Shown here piece after piece: positions 1 to 6,252 of a stretch of DNA of 12,091 nt; the first letter of the stretch is position 1, and every line of letters begins with the position of its first letter. The notes under the pieces are model-generated. The model did not search any database. It worked only from the letters and a program-made list of their open reading frames with translations, and was not told where the DNA came from. The translations under genes and the position numbers were made by a program. The stretch comes from Alphaproteobacteria bacterium (GTDB lineage Bacteria > Pseudomonadota > Alphaproteobacteria > Paracaedibacterales > CAITNM01), in the NCBI GenBank assembly GCA_947499175.1, contig CANMNU010000033.1, forward strand, positions 1 through 12,091. Direction: 5' to 3'.

Positions 1-1
1 A

Positions 2-388
2 AGAAAAAACACTAATTTTGATATTGATCTTAGCTTAGCAATTAAAACTGAAAAAATGACTGATTATCAGGAAATCGCCAAGACTAACTATAAGCATATG
101 TATTGGGATATTTCGCAGCAAGTAACCCATCATACAAGTAATGGTTGTAATTTAGAGCCTGGTGATATTTTAGGAACAGGCACAATTAGTGGGCCAATCC
201 CAAGTTCTTATGGCAGCATGTTGGAGCTAACTTGGAATTGCACAAATCCTATTAAGTTGAGTTCCGCAGAAGAGCGGTTTTATTTAGAAGATTTTGATTC
301 GATGCGTGTTACAGCAAACGCTCAAAAAGGTGACCTCTGCATTGGCTTTGGTCAAGCAGAGGCTTCAGTGCTTCCGGCCGACCTTTAA
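2..388 (+). CDS. fahA: Fumarylacetoacetase, C-terminal part (5' end outside window)
   Basis: Fumarylacetoacetase hydrolyses fumarylacetoacetate to fumarate and acetoacetate, the last step of tyrosine and homogentisate breakdown in the cytoplasm. The frame is already open at position 2 and the first in-window ATG (position 56) is internal, so this is the last ~128 codons of a gene that starts upstream. Recognisable family segments are YKHMYWDISQQVTHHT, then NGCNLEPGDILGTGTISGP, then GSMLELTW, and an end close to GFGQAEASVLPA. These match the C-terminal half of the hydrolase fold, including the glycine-rich GTISG stretch. The protein ends where the family normally ends, so the 3' end looks intact. 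Its last 24 bases overlap the 3' end of the convergent ferritin-like gene. I see no terminator between the two. Family assignment is confident; activity cannot be judged because the N-terminal half is missing. Confidence 0.93.
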   Translation, partial: RKNTNFDIDLSLAIKTEKMTDYQEIAKTNYKHMYWDISQQVTHHTSNGCNLEPGDILGTGTISGPIPSSYGSMLELTWNCTNPIKLSSAEERFYLEDFDSMRVTANAQKGDLCIGFGQAEASVLPADL

Positions 389-799
389 CTGTGTATTGGT
401 GTATTCGTAAGGCTTTTGGTTATCGATAATGTGTTGGTTAAAAATATTGAGGATAGTATCATCTTCAATATTTTGACGCGAAGCATGCTGGTAAGCTTTT
501 ATTGTAAGAAGCTCACCAGTCTGAATCGCTTTTAATGCATCTTCTTCACATCTGATGTTATTTAATGCTTTATAACTAAGCAGATACGACTTGTTAGTTT
601 TATATTTACCCCATGGGTTTTCTGGCCAGTTAAATAATTTTGATAATGAGGCAACATGGTGACTGTGTTTTTTAAAAAAATTCTGTATAGTCTCGCGAAC
701 TTGTGGAGTTTTGATGTGCTCAACCCATTCTTGATAAAGGCAACATAGCTCAACTTCATGTTGATACAACCTCATTAGCGTATTATTAAAATTTGTCAT
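365..799 (-). CDS. Small ferritin-like four-helix protein (DUF2383-like)
   Basis: A 144-residue, almost entirely helical protein without signal peptide or membrane segment. The C-terminal part (ALKAIQTGELLTIKAYQHA, about residues 88-106) resembles the helix of DUF2383/ferritin-like stress proteins, where a Glu is followed after several residues by a Tyr. Possible metal ligands are E15, E17 and E24 in the first helix, H45/H47/H48 in the second and E96 and H105 in the third; a metal site is inference. An in-frame GTG at 814 would add five residues. The ATG at 799 is chosen because GGAGGAG lies exactly 6 nt upstream of it (806-812). The gene is second in a two-gene unit, 26 nt behind the LEA-like gene, so it is probably co-transcribed and stress-related. 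Function is unknown; the fold assignment is moderate. Confidence 0.72.
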   Translation of the reverse strand: MTNFNNTLMRLYQHEVELCCLYQEWVEHIKTPQVRETIQNFFKKHSHHVASLSKLFNWPENPWGKYKTNKSYLLSYKALNNIRCEEDALKAIQTGELLTIKAYQHASRQNIEDDTILNIFNQHIIDNQKPYEYTNTQLKVGRKH

Positions 800-805
800 G
801 GGTGA

Positions 806-812
806 CTCCTCC
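806..812 (-). promoter_or_regulatory. Strong ribosome binding site deciding the start of the ferritin-like gene
   Basis: On the minus strand this reads GGAGGAG, followed by a 6-nt spacer and the ATG at 797-799. The alternative GTG start at 812-814 overlaps the site itself and can be discarded. Confidence 0.8.
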
Positions 813-825
813 ACAAGTTTCTAAA

Positions 826-1329
826 TTAGCTGATAGCCAATTTTGCTTCTTTTTTATTTTTAACAGCTGTTCTATTTGCTGCAATTTTTCCTCCTTTAGT
901 GCCTAAGGCAGCGTAACCTTCACGACCAAGCTCTTGGGAACGAGCTGTTCCGCTCTTGCGACCCAGCTCAACATAACCTTCGTGGCCTAATTGTGCTGAT
1001 CTTGCTTGTCCACCTTTACGACCCAGCTCAACATAACCTTCATGACCTAACTGCTTTGATCGTGCTGTACCGCCTTTGCGACCAAGTTCTGTATAGCCAC
1101 TAGTTCCCAGTTGCTCAGCACGAGCTTTACCACCTTTTCTTCCCATTTCAACGTAACCAATATGGTCTAATTGTTCAGCACGTGCCTTGCCACCTTTGCG
1201 CCCCATTTCAACATAACCTTCGTGACCAAGTAGCTTTGCACGAGCTTTGCCACCTTTGCGCCCACGTTCCGCCATGGTTGGTGGGCTTTTTATTGTAACA
1301 ATTTCAACTTGTGTTGTTTGGTTTGACAT
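826..1329 (-). CDS. GsiB / group-1 LEA-like stress protein with 20-residue repeats
   Basis: A 167-residue, highly hydrophilic, glycine- and basic-rich protein. After a ~22-residue leader come six tandem copies of a 20-residue unit, roughly GRKGGKARAEQLGHEGYVEM, then a partial seventh beginning GTKGGK and a Lys/Ala-rich tail. The unit matches the KGG motif of bacterial stress proteins and the 20-mer of group-1 LEA proteins (Em of plant seeds) and of Bacillus GsiB. Such proteins are mostly disordered in water and protect cells against drying, osmotic or general stress; that role is inferred from the family. An ATG at 1335 touches the AAGGAG site directly, so the ATG at 1329, with a 6-nt spacer, is preferred. 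It is the first gene of the unit with the ferritin-like gene. Copies 1-2 are nearly identical and copies 5-6 more diverged, consistent with growth by tandem duplication. Confidence 0.88.
   Translation of the reverse strand: MSNQTTQVEIVTIKSPPTMAERGRKGGKARAKLLGHEGYVEMGRKGGKARAEQLDHIGYVEMGRKGGKARAEQLGTSGYTELGRKGGTARSKQLGHEGYVELGRKGGQARSAQLGHEGYVELGRKSGTARSQELGREGYAALGTKGGKIAANRTAVKNKKEAKLAIS
904..1263 (-). repeat. Six tandem 60-bp coding repeats
   Basis: Six in-frame 60-bp units encode the 20-residue KGG/LEA motif. They begin at the codon for the first GRKGG and end before the partial seventh unit. Nucleotide identity between neighbouring units is high but imperfect. Copy number could vary between strains by slippage or recombination. 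Confidence 0.9.
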
Positions 1330-1335
1330 TTTCAT

Positions 1336-1341
1336 CTCCTT
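1336..1341 (-). promoter_or_regulatory. Ribosome binding site of the LEA-like gene
   Basis: AAGGAG on the minus strand, 6 nt upstream of the ATG at 1327-1329. It directly abuts the in-frame ATG at 1333-1335, which favours the inner start. Confidence 0.75.
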
Positions 1342-1396
1342 ATGAATTGTTAATTATTAATTTTTTTGATTTTAATTCTATACCTTACATCGTAAC

Positions 1397-1426
1397 ATAT
1401 GCCACATTACTAGTTAGCAAGCCAAG
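1397..1426 (-). promoter_or_regulatory. Possible heat-shock-sigma-like promoter of the stress operon
   Basis: On the minus strand, CTTGGC (1421-1426) is followed after exactly 17 nt by GGCATAT (1397-1403). This partly resembles the RpoH pattern (CTTG in the -35 box, CATNT in the -10 box). It would start transcription about 60 nt upstream of the LEA-like start codon. The match is partial and I found no good sigma70 alternative, so this is tentative. Confidence 0.22.
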
Positions 1427-1626
1427 GTGAAAATTAATAAAAACACTTCAAAAAAAGTGATATTTTATTAATATCATGACTTGAATTTAGATATTAAAAT
1501 GACCATATATGGTTGATAGAAAATTATTAACGTGATTTGTTCTTAAAATGGGAAAATTAAAAAGAAATTAACTTGTTTTAGTTTTGTGCGTTTGCGTAGT
1601 GTGAATCAGCAATTAATTAATGCTGC

Positions 1627-2328
1627 TTGGGGGTATGTGTGGGAGTAGATAAAAGGGATGAAATACTTGGGAGGAAAGTATCATATTTTCGTGGCAGAAT
1701 GAATTGGCCTTTGAAAACATTGGCCGGTGATTTAGGTGTTTCGATTCAGCAATTGCAGCGTTATGAAAAAGGTATTAACAAAATTTCTGCTACTATGCTT
1801 TTTGAATTAGCAAGAATTTTTAAGGTAGAGCTAGCTTGTTTTTTTGAAGATGCTGAGAGTCCAGCGTCGGTAGAATCAAATGTTTATAATATATTGTTGA
1901 TTGAAGATAACGTAAATGATGAGTTTTTGTTACGTAAGGCTTTGTCTGATTTTCCAAAAAAATTAAATATCTACACAATTAATGATGGCTCTTCCGCAAT
2001 GAATTTTTTAAATGAGATCTGCGCAAATTTATCTCAATCATTACCAAAGCCTGATTTGATTTTTCTTGATTTACATTTGCCTGTAATGCGTGGGTTGGAT
2101 ATTTTAAAAGACATTAAGCGCAAGGTTCAACTGCAAGAAATACCTGTAATTGTGTTAAGCAGTAGCTTAAATCAGGAAGACCGCGCTTCTGCTTATAGTT
2201 TGCAAGCCAGCGGATTTATCAGAAAATCATTTGATTACGAGGAATTTAAAGAACATATTTTGCAGGCAATGTTTTACTGGACTGATGCCGTTGAGTTACC
2301 TAGATTTAGTGAGCAAAAAGCTAGCTAA
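1627..2328 (+). CDS. XRE-type HTH domain fused to a CheY-like receiver domain
   Basis: A 233-residue cytoplasmic regulator with unusual domain order. Residues ~10-73 form a Cro/C1-type helix-turn-helix (LGRKVSYFR, then TLAGDLGVSIQQLQRYEKG, then ATMLFELARIFKV). Residues ~87-215 form a receiver domain: acidic pair E93-D94, phospho-acceptor D148 in IFLDLHLP, switch Ser at LSSS (178-180) and conserved K200 in FIRKS. All key receiver residues are present, so phosphorylation is likely. The receiver most resembles the short Rcp1-like class (EDNxND start). Most response regulators carry the receiver first, so the reverse order is notable. No histidine kinase lies nearby. The start is uncertain: TTG at 1627 is the first possible codon after a stop at 1618, while GTG at 1639 has a G-rich stretch (1629-1633) 5 nt upstream. 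It diverges from the stress operon and could regulate it. Confidence 0.85.
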   Translation: MGVCVGVDKRDEILGRKVSYFRGRMNWPLKTLAGDLGVSIQQLQRYEKGINKISATMLFELARIFKVELACFFEDAESPASVESNVYNILLIEDNVNDEFLLRKALSDFPKKLNIYTINDGSSAMNFLNEICANLSQSLPKPDLIFLDLHLPVMRGLDILKDIKRKVQLQEIPVIVLSSSLNQEDRASAYSLQASGFIRKSFDYEEFKEHILQAMFYWTDAVELPRFSEQKAS

Positions 2329-2370
2329 TGACCAATTTGTAAATCTATATGACGAGGATTTACTAGGTTT

Positions 2371-2408
2371 CGTCATCACGAGGCCATTTAGGGCCGTGGT
2401 GATCCAGT
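2371..2408. repeat. Imperfect palindromic element in the convergent gap
   Basis: The element begins CGTCATCACGAGGCC and ends GGCCGTGGTGATCCAGTG. ATCAC (2375-2379) pairs with GTGAT (2399-2403), and GGCC (2382-2385) with GGCC (2392-2395), with a small internal loop and a 6-nt apical loop. No T-run follows on either strand, so it is not a canonical terminator. The outer pattern CGTCAT..CGAG...GATCCAG resembles dispersed palindromic repeats (CGTCATTGCGAG...GCAATCCAG) that I recall from some intracellular proteobacteria. It may still stop or protect the convergent transcripts. Confidence 0.45.
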
Positions 2409-2447
2409 GAAAAAAGCATTGCATTACGTTAAAATCAAGAATTGCTG

Positions 2448-3347
2448 CTACTTACTTTTTTTGTTTAAATATTCCACACGAATTAGCCATGCGTAACTAA
2501 GTAGTATGACTCCACCACCTAAAAATGTGTAGGTTGGGGGAATTTCGGCAAAAAATAACACGCCAGTAAGTATGTTCATTGGAAATCTAGCATATTTAAA
2601 TGGTGCTAAAAAACTAGTATGGGCATATGTGTATGCTTCAATTAGGCATATTTGCGTTGCTACGTAGCTGGTGCCAACAATAGCTAATTTTGCAAAGTCA
2701 GTACTTGGTGGTAAAACCCACGGTGTGTGTGCCTGGCTTAATAAGGCAAAAACAGCCATGAATCCTAATAAGTATATAAGGGTCGTTTGTGAAGCATCAT
2801 TTTGACTTATTCGCTTCACAAAAAGGGATGAGGCTGAAAACAATATAGCTGAAATTAATGGTAAAAATGCATAGAAGCTAAAAATTTTTTGGCTTGGGTG
2901 TAAAATTAATAAAACTCCGCTAAACCCTGCTACAATGGCAATCCATGCTTTTAAGTGGAATTTTTCTTTAAACAAAAGCATTCCACCAAGACTTGTAAAA
3001 AATGCGCTAGTAATTGATAGTGCCGATGATTCTGCTAATGGTAAGTGTTGTACAGCGCTAATCCACGCCCAATTACCCAAAGCGCCACAAGCTCCTTTTG
3101 CCGCATGAATTGGTAAAATTGCGGTTTTTAAAAATCCAAAAAAAGATTTTCTGTAAATAGTTGCCATAATTAGCAATCCAACAATGCATTTGAAAAACAG
3201 AATTTCCATAGGTGGTAAGCTTTTAGAAATACTATGTGTGGTGCCATTAGTAGTTGCTGATGCAATTGTTGATAGAACTATTAGTGCTCCACCATAAATA
3301 TTATCGGAAAAAAATTTGCGGCAAAAATTGTGTAGTTTGTTACTCAT
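2448..3347 (-). CDS. EamA/DMT-family transporter
   Basis: A 299-residue inner-membrane protein with about ten hydrophobic segments in two homologous halves, ~17-150 and ~157-293, the usual length and layout of drug/metabolite (EamA) transporters. The end of the first half, FKEKFHLKAWIAIVAGFSGVL, is typical of the family, as is the repeated pattern of glycine- and serine-rich helices. Substrate cannot be read from the sequence; relatives export metabolites or import compounds such as S-adenosylmethionine in intracellular bacteria, and I infer only small-metabolite transport. Its ATG lies inside the end of the MFS gene (8-bp overlap containing ATGAGTAA) with no separate ribosome binding site, so translation is probably coupled to that gene. 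The stop lies 119 bp from the convergent regulator. Confidence 0.85.
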   Translation of the reverse strand: MSNKLHNFCRKFFSDNIYGGALIVLSTIASATTNGTTHSISKSLPPMEILFFKCIVGLLIMATIYRKSFFGFLKTAILPIHAAKGACGALGNWAWISAVQHLPLAESSALSITSAFFTSLGGMLLFKEKFHLKAWIAIVAGFSGVLLILHPSQKIFSFYAFLPLISAILFSASSLFVKRISQNDASQTTLIYLLGFMAVFALLSQAHTPWVLPPSTDFAKLAIVGTSYVATQICLIEAYTYAHTSFLAPFKYARFPMNILTGVLFFAEIPPTYTFLGGGVILLSYAWLIRVEYLNKKSK

Positions 3348-4563
3348 GTTTTGATAGTATGTAAAAGTACACTCCGGCTAGGCTTGCAAAAATAGATCCA
3401 CCATAAAATGCCCCTGCAGTTATTGATTCCGCTAAAAATCCAGCTGTACTATTGCCAATAAGTAAAGAAATACCCGCTATTAAATAGTAAATTGCAAAAG
3501 CCGTACCGCGTAAGTGGGGCAGGGTGTTTTCGGCTATTAAAGTTGATATCATTCCATGGGTCATTCCCATATGTAACCCTACTACTAAAAATCCGGCAAC
3601 AATCCACCATTTGTTAGGGGCCACAATTAAAATTATATTAGCAAGAATCATAACGATTAATCCAGCCAAGAAAACTTTTAGGCGGTTTGTGCGGTCAGCA
3701 AGTTTACCAATTGGCCAGGCAGTATTAGCGCTTACTATGTAATATCCAACCATTAATAAAGGAATAAGCTCTATTTTCCAGGAAAATTCACGAGCGCGTA
3801 GATTTAAAAATGATGGGTCAAAACGTGTGAGCATTAAAATAAATATGCCACCTAAAATTTGCCAATAACGTTTAGGAAGCATTCGTACTTCGCTCCAGTG
3901 CCAGGCCACGTTTTTGCGAATAGCTTTGTTATCGTGTACATAGCGGTATAAAACAGCCAGTGCGCAAATCCCTGGAATCATAGCGCACCAAAACACGGCA
4001 CGGTAACTATTTGTTACGTAATATAGGCCTGATGCTAAAGCTCCGCCTAAAACCATACCAGCATTTTCAAGGCTAAAACGCATACCGTACGATGACCCAT
4101 GATGAGTTTGTGGGGTAATATCAGCAATGTGTGCATCTGCTGGTCCTGAACGAATTCCTTTACTTATGCGATCAAGGGATTTAGCTAAAAAAACTGACCA
4201 AAGTCCAGTTGCGCATGCAAACAAAGGTTTCATTGCTACTGATCCTATGGTTCCTACAATAATTAACGAGCGTCTTGTTTTGAAAATATCGCTTAGCAAT
4301 CCTGAAAAAACTTTTGCCACAAATGCTAAAAATACGGCTGTGCCTTCAATAAGTCCAAGTTTTGTTTTTGAAACCATTAGTTCTTCAGTTAAAAAAAATG
4401 GTAATAGTGAAAATACCATCAATGAAGCCATGCTCCATAAAAAAGTTACCCAACAAATTGCCCATAAGGCTGTATTTTCGTTAGGATTTGGTAGTACTTT
4501 CACACATGGCCTCAGTTTTAAGCCCCACAGCTTATTTGCTTTTTTGGATACAGCAAAAAGCAT
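3340..4563 (-). CDS. Major facilitator superfamily transporter
   Basis: A 12-helix inner-membrane carrier of about 407 residues from this start. It has the loop-2/3 signature GLLSDIFKTRR (about residues 88-98) and a DRISKGIRSGPADAHIAD segment (about 131-148), characteristic of MFS carriers with a DRxGKGIRxxPRDALxAD motif. A hydrophilic ~30-residue N-terminus precedes the first helix. Substrate is unknown. Start choice: an in-frame TTG at 4584 is open but lies upstream of the transcription start implied by the promoter at 4585-4613. The ATG at 4563 is taken here. A GTG at 4503 with TGAGG 6 nt upstream (4510-4514) is a serious alternative, giving 387 residues with a more usual short N-terminus. 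First gene of a two-gene operon with the DMT transporter, which suggests joint metabolite uptake or efflux. Confidence 0.85.
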   Translation of the reverse strand: MLFAVSKKANKLWGLKLRPCVKVLPNPNENTALWAICWVTFLWSMASLMVFSLLPFFLTEELMVSKTKLGLIEGTAVFLAFVAKVFSGLLSDIFKTRRSLIIVGTIGSVAMKPLFACATGLWSVFLAKSLDRISKGIRSGPADAHIADITPQTHHGSSYGMRFSLENAGMVLGGALASGLYYVTNSYRAVFWCAMIPGICALAVLYRYVHDNKAIRKNVAWHWSEVRMLPKRYWQILGGIFILMLTRFDPSFLNLRAREFSWKIELIPLLMVGYYIVSANTAWPIGKLADRTNRLKVFLAGLIVMILANIILIVAPNKWWIVAGFLVVGLHMGMTHGMISTLIAENTLPHLRGTAFAIYYLIAGISLLIGNSTAGFLAESITAGAFYGGSIFASLAGVYFYILSKHE

Positions 4564-4574
4564 GGCACCATCAA

Positions 4575-4584
4575 TTGTTAACAA
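4575..4584. promoter_or_regulatory. Palindrome TTGTTAACAA at the predicted +1 of the transporter promoter
   Basis: A perfect 10-bp palindrome immediately downstream of the -10 box, where a bound repressor would block initiation. The identical sequence recurs at 10581-10590 upstream of the OTU-like gene. Operator function is inference. Confidence 0.3.
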
Positions 4585-4613
4585 ATTATAGAGAATTTGT
4601 TAGAGATTAGCAA
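4585..4613 (-). promoter_or_regulatory. Sigma70-type promoter of the transporter operon
   Basis: On the minus strand, TTGCTA (4608-4613) is followed after exactly 17 nt by a perfect TATAAT (4585-4590). Transcription should start near 4577-4579, inside the palindrome TTGTTAACAA. This is the best promoter match in the window. Confidence 0.65.
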
Positions 4614-4717
4614 AAGCACTTGCTGCCGCGGCATGCCTTAAAGCTTCTAATTTTTTATTGCTTTCATATAATCATCCATAGTTACTTTAATATGAATCAG
4701 AAATTAATTTATAAAAT

Positions 4718-5152
4718 TTAGTTATTATTCATGGTAATTGTCAAAAAACTGCCACTATTATCCTTACATGCCTGGCATGTATGGTATTCAATTAGCCAAA
4801 TTCGTAAATAAGCTTTTAAGGTGGTAATTTTATTTTTTGTTTCTGGTATTTTCTCAATAACGTTTATTGCAGCTTCTACTGTCAAATTTTCACCATTTTT
4901 CTTAAGCAAGTCCATGAAGTGTTCTTGGGTTATTAGGTTCATTAGGTACCCCTTGTAATACCCACTAGCAATTTTTTCAATATTTTCTCGAAAATCAGCT
5001 TGAGCTAATAATTCTATCTCATTTTTTGTAGTGGTGACTTGCTTTTGTACTGAAGTATTATTATCAATAAAATCTTCAGGAATTTCAGCTGCAAAAATGC
5101 TAATTAAAATAATATTCAGTAGTACGCAAATAGTTTTTAAATTCAAAAACAT
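4718..5152 (-). CDS. Small exported protein of unknown function
   Basis: A 144-residue protein I do not recognise. The N-terminus from the ATG at 5152 (MFLNLKTICVLLNIILISIFAAEIPED) has the charge-hydrophobic-AA pattern of a Sec signal peptide with likely cleavage around the FAA/E site. The rest is polar and mainly helical; near the C-terminus is a HTCQACKD segment with a CxxC pair that could bind metal or form a disulfide. A TTG at 5164 would add four residues and weaken the signal peptide's start, so the ATG is preferred; neither has a clear ribosome binding site. It lies 92 bp downstream of tssG on the same strand and may be read through from it. The location after T6SS baseplate genes makes a secretion-related or host-facing role possible but unproven. 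Confidence 0.6.
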   Translation of the reverse strand: MFLNLKTICVLLNIILISIFAAEIPEDFIDNNTSVQKQVTTTKNEIELLAQADFRENIEKIASGYYKGYLMNLITQEHFMDLLKKNGENLTVEAAINVIEKIPETKNKITTLKAYLRIWLIEYHTCQACKDNSGSFLTITMNNN

Positions 5153-5244
5153 AGAAAATACCAATCAATTAATGTGCTGATTTCTTAATGATACAGCAAA
5201 AATATTAACAAACAGTTAAAGTTAGTGTGTAGATATTTTATTGC

Positions 5245-6252
5245 TTAATTCAATCTTAACCTAACTGAATCTGTCTTGTTTCCAACTATCCAGCTGTTCC
5301 ATCCTAGGGCGAAGGTTTTATTTAAGTAAGTTCCTTTATTTTCATTTTGTTTCAGTGATAAGTACAAAAATACTTGCGGTTGTGAACCCATATAGCTAAT
5401 TAATAGTTGTTTTATCTTGGCAAAATTTTCCCCACCAAGTTTTGTGTCTGTAAAGGGTAAAAATTGCTGCAACGACTGCCAATCAAGTGGTGAAAGTTTT
5501 ATACTAAACCCAGCACTTTGATCCCAACAGCGCAATCCCAATATGGCATTTTTTCCTAAAACTTGAAATTGGCCGCTCTTTCCAATTTTGCTGCCTTCAC
5601 CATCTTCAATTGTTCTCCAGGTTCCTTCAAATGGAGTGATCATTGCTTTTACCTTAAATATAAATTCAATCATTTGTAAAAGCCCTGAAATTGAGCGCGT
5701 CCTTCTCCAAAAATGATCATAAAATAGGGTGTGCGCAACTTCTCCTTGTTGTTTGAAACCACTAAGATCTTGCTGCATCAAGCCAAAAGGAGTTTTTGAT
5801 GGATGGCTTCTATAAAGATGCGGATATGTTCGCTTACGTAAACGGTGCCACATGCTAGAAAGTCTATGGTGAAAAATATCTAAAAAATGTAGTCCAGAAA
5901 AATCTTTATCTTTCAGGCTATCTAGTAGCATTTCTGTAAAAGGGGTTGCTAATGGGCCATTTACACCTGCTAGGCTTAGTGTATTGATGTACACTTCAGG
6001 TAAGCCTGACTTTGTATTTGCCACATCAATATGGCTAATTTCTGTGCCTTGTTGGTGCATAGTGAGGTTGCTTCGAATACGTACCGCTTCTTTTGCAGCA
6101 TTTGTACCTTCACCTAATGGCGTAATGTTTGTGCGAATTGATTCAATAATATAAATTAACTGATCCAGGTCAAAACCTTCAGGGGACTCAATTACTTGCT
6201 CAGGTAGAGTTTTTTTTACAGCTGTACTTGTACGCCTGGCTGGGGCTGCCAT
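5245..6252 (-). CDS. tssG: Type VI secretion baseplate protein TssG (ImpH/VasB)
   Basis: TssG with TssF, TssE and TssK forms the wedge of the cytoplasmic T6SS baseplate on which the contractile sheath is built. The protein is about 335 residues, the usual family length. Family segments are LAGVNGPLATPFTEML (about 94-109), matching the GxxGPLPxHxTE motif, and FLDIFHHRLSSMWHR (about 123-137), matching the FLDIFhhRl motif. The start lies inside the end of tssF. An ATG at 6261 sits only 1 nt from the AAGGAG site (6263-6268), and the ATG at 6252 lies 10 nt from it; the second is slightly favoured, but the difference is three residues. The overlap with tssF (37-46 bp) shows the pair is translated from one message. 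No truncation seen. Confidence 0.92.
   Translation of the reverse strand: MAAPARRTSTAVKKTLPEQVIESPEGFDLDQLIYIIESIRTNITPLGEGTNAAKEAVRIRSNLTMHQQGTEISHIDVANTKSGLPEVYINTLSLAGVNGPLATPFTEMLLDSLKDKDFSGLHFLDIFHHRLSSMWHRLRKRTYPHLYRSHPSKTPFGLMQQDLSGFKQQGEVAHTLFYDHFWRRTRSISGLLQMIEFIFKVKAMITPFEGTWRTIEDGEGSKIGKSGQFQVLGKNAILGLRCWDQSAGFSIKLSPLDWQSLQQFLPFTDTKLGGENFAKIKQLLISYMGSQPQVFLYLSLKQNENKGTYLNKTFALGWNSWIVGNKTDSVRLRLN

Larger units (their letters stand above)
1330..1626. other. Divergent intergenic region with clustered small palindromes
   Basis: About 300 bases separate the stress operon (minus) from the HTH-receiver gene (plus). The region is very AT-rich and I see no open reading frame of interest. 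It holds CACTT-6 nt-AAGTG (1444-1459), GATATT-5 nt-AATATC (1459-1475) and a perfect 12-bp palindrome ACCATATATGGT (1502-1513). These are plausible operator sites for the adjacent DNA-binding regulator, but that link is inference. No convincing promoter for the plus-strand gene was found. Confidence 0.5.

Noticed and set aside
562..759. 65-codon frame inside the ferritin-like gene
   Set aside because: Same strand but another frame, fully nested, without ribosome binding site or family match.
365..814. GTG start at 814 for the ferritin-like gene
   Set aside because: It overlaps the GGAGGAG site that serves the ATG at 799.
904..1263. Regular 60-bp repeats that could suggest a CRISPR or satellite array
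   Set aside because: The repeats are contiguous, without spacers, in frame, and encode a known protein motif.
2375..2403. Hairpin as a rho-independent terminator
   Set aside because: No T-run follows the stem on either strand and the stem has an internal loop.
4127..4591. 154-codon open frame on the plus strand
   Set aside because: It lies opposite the MFS gene, has no family features, and its composition follows from the membrane protein on the other strand.
4624..4637. Overlapping palindromes TGCCGCGGCA and GGCATGCC
   Set aside because: A short GC-rich patch with no loop, no T-run in place and no link to a gene start beyond being upstream of the transporter promoter; too little to call a site.
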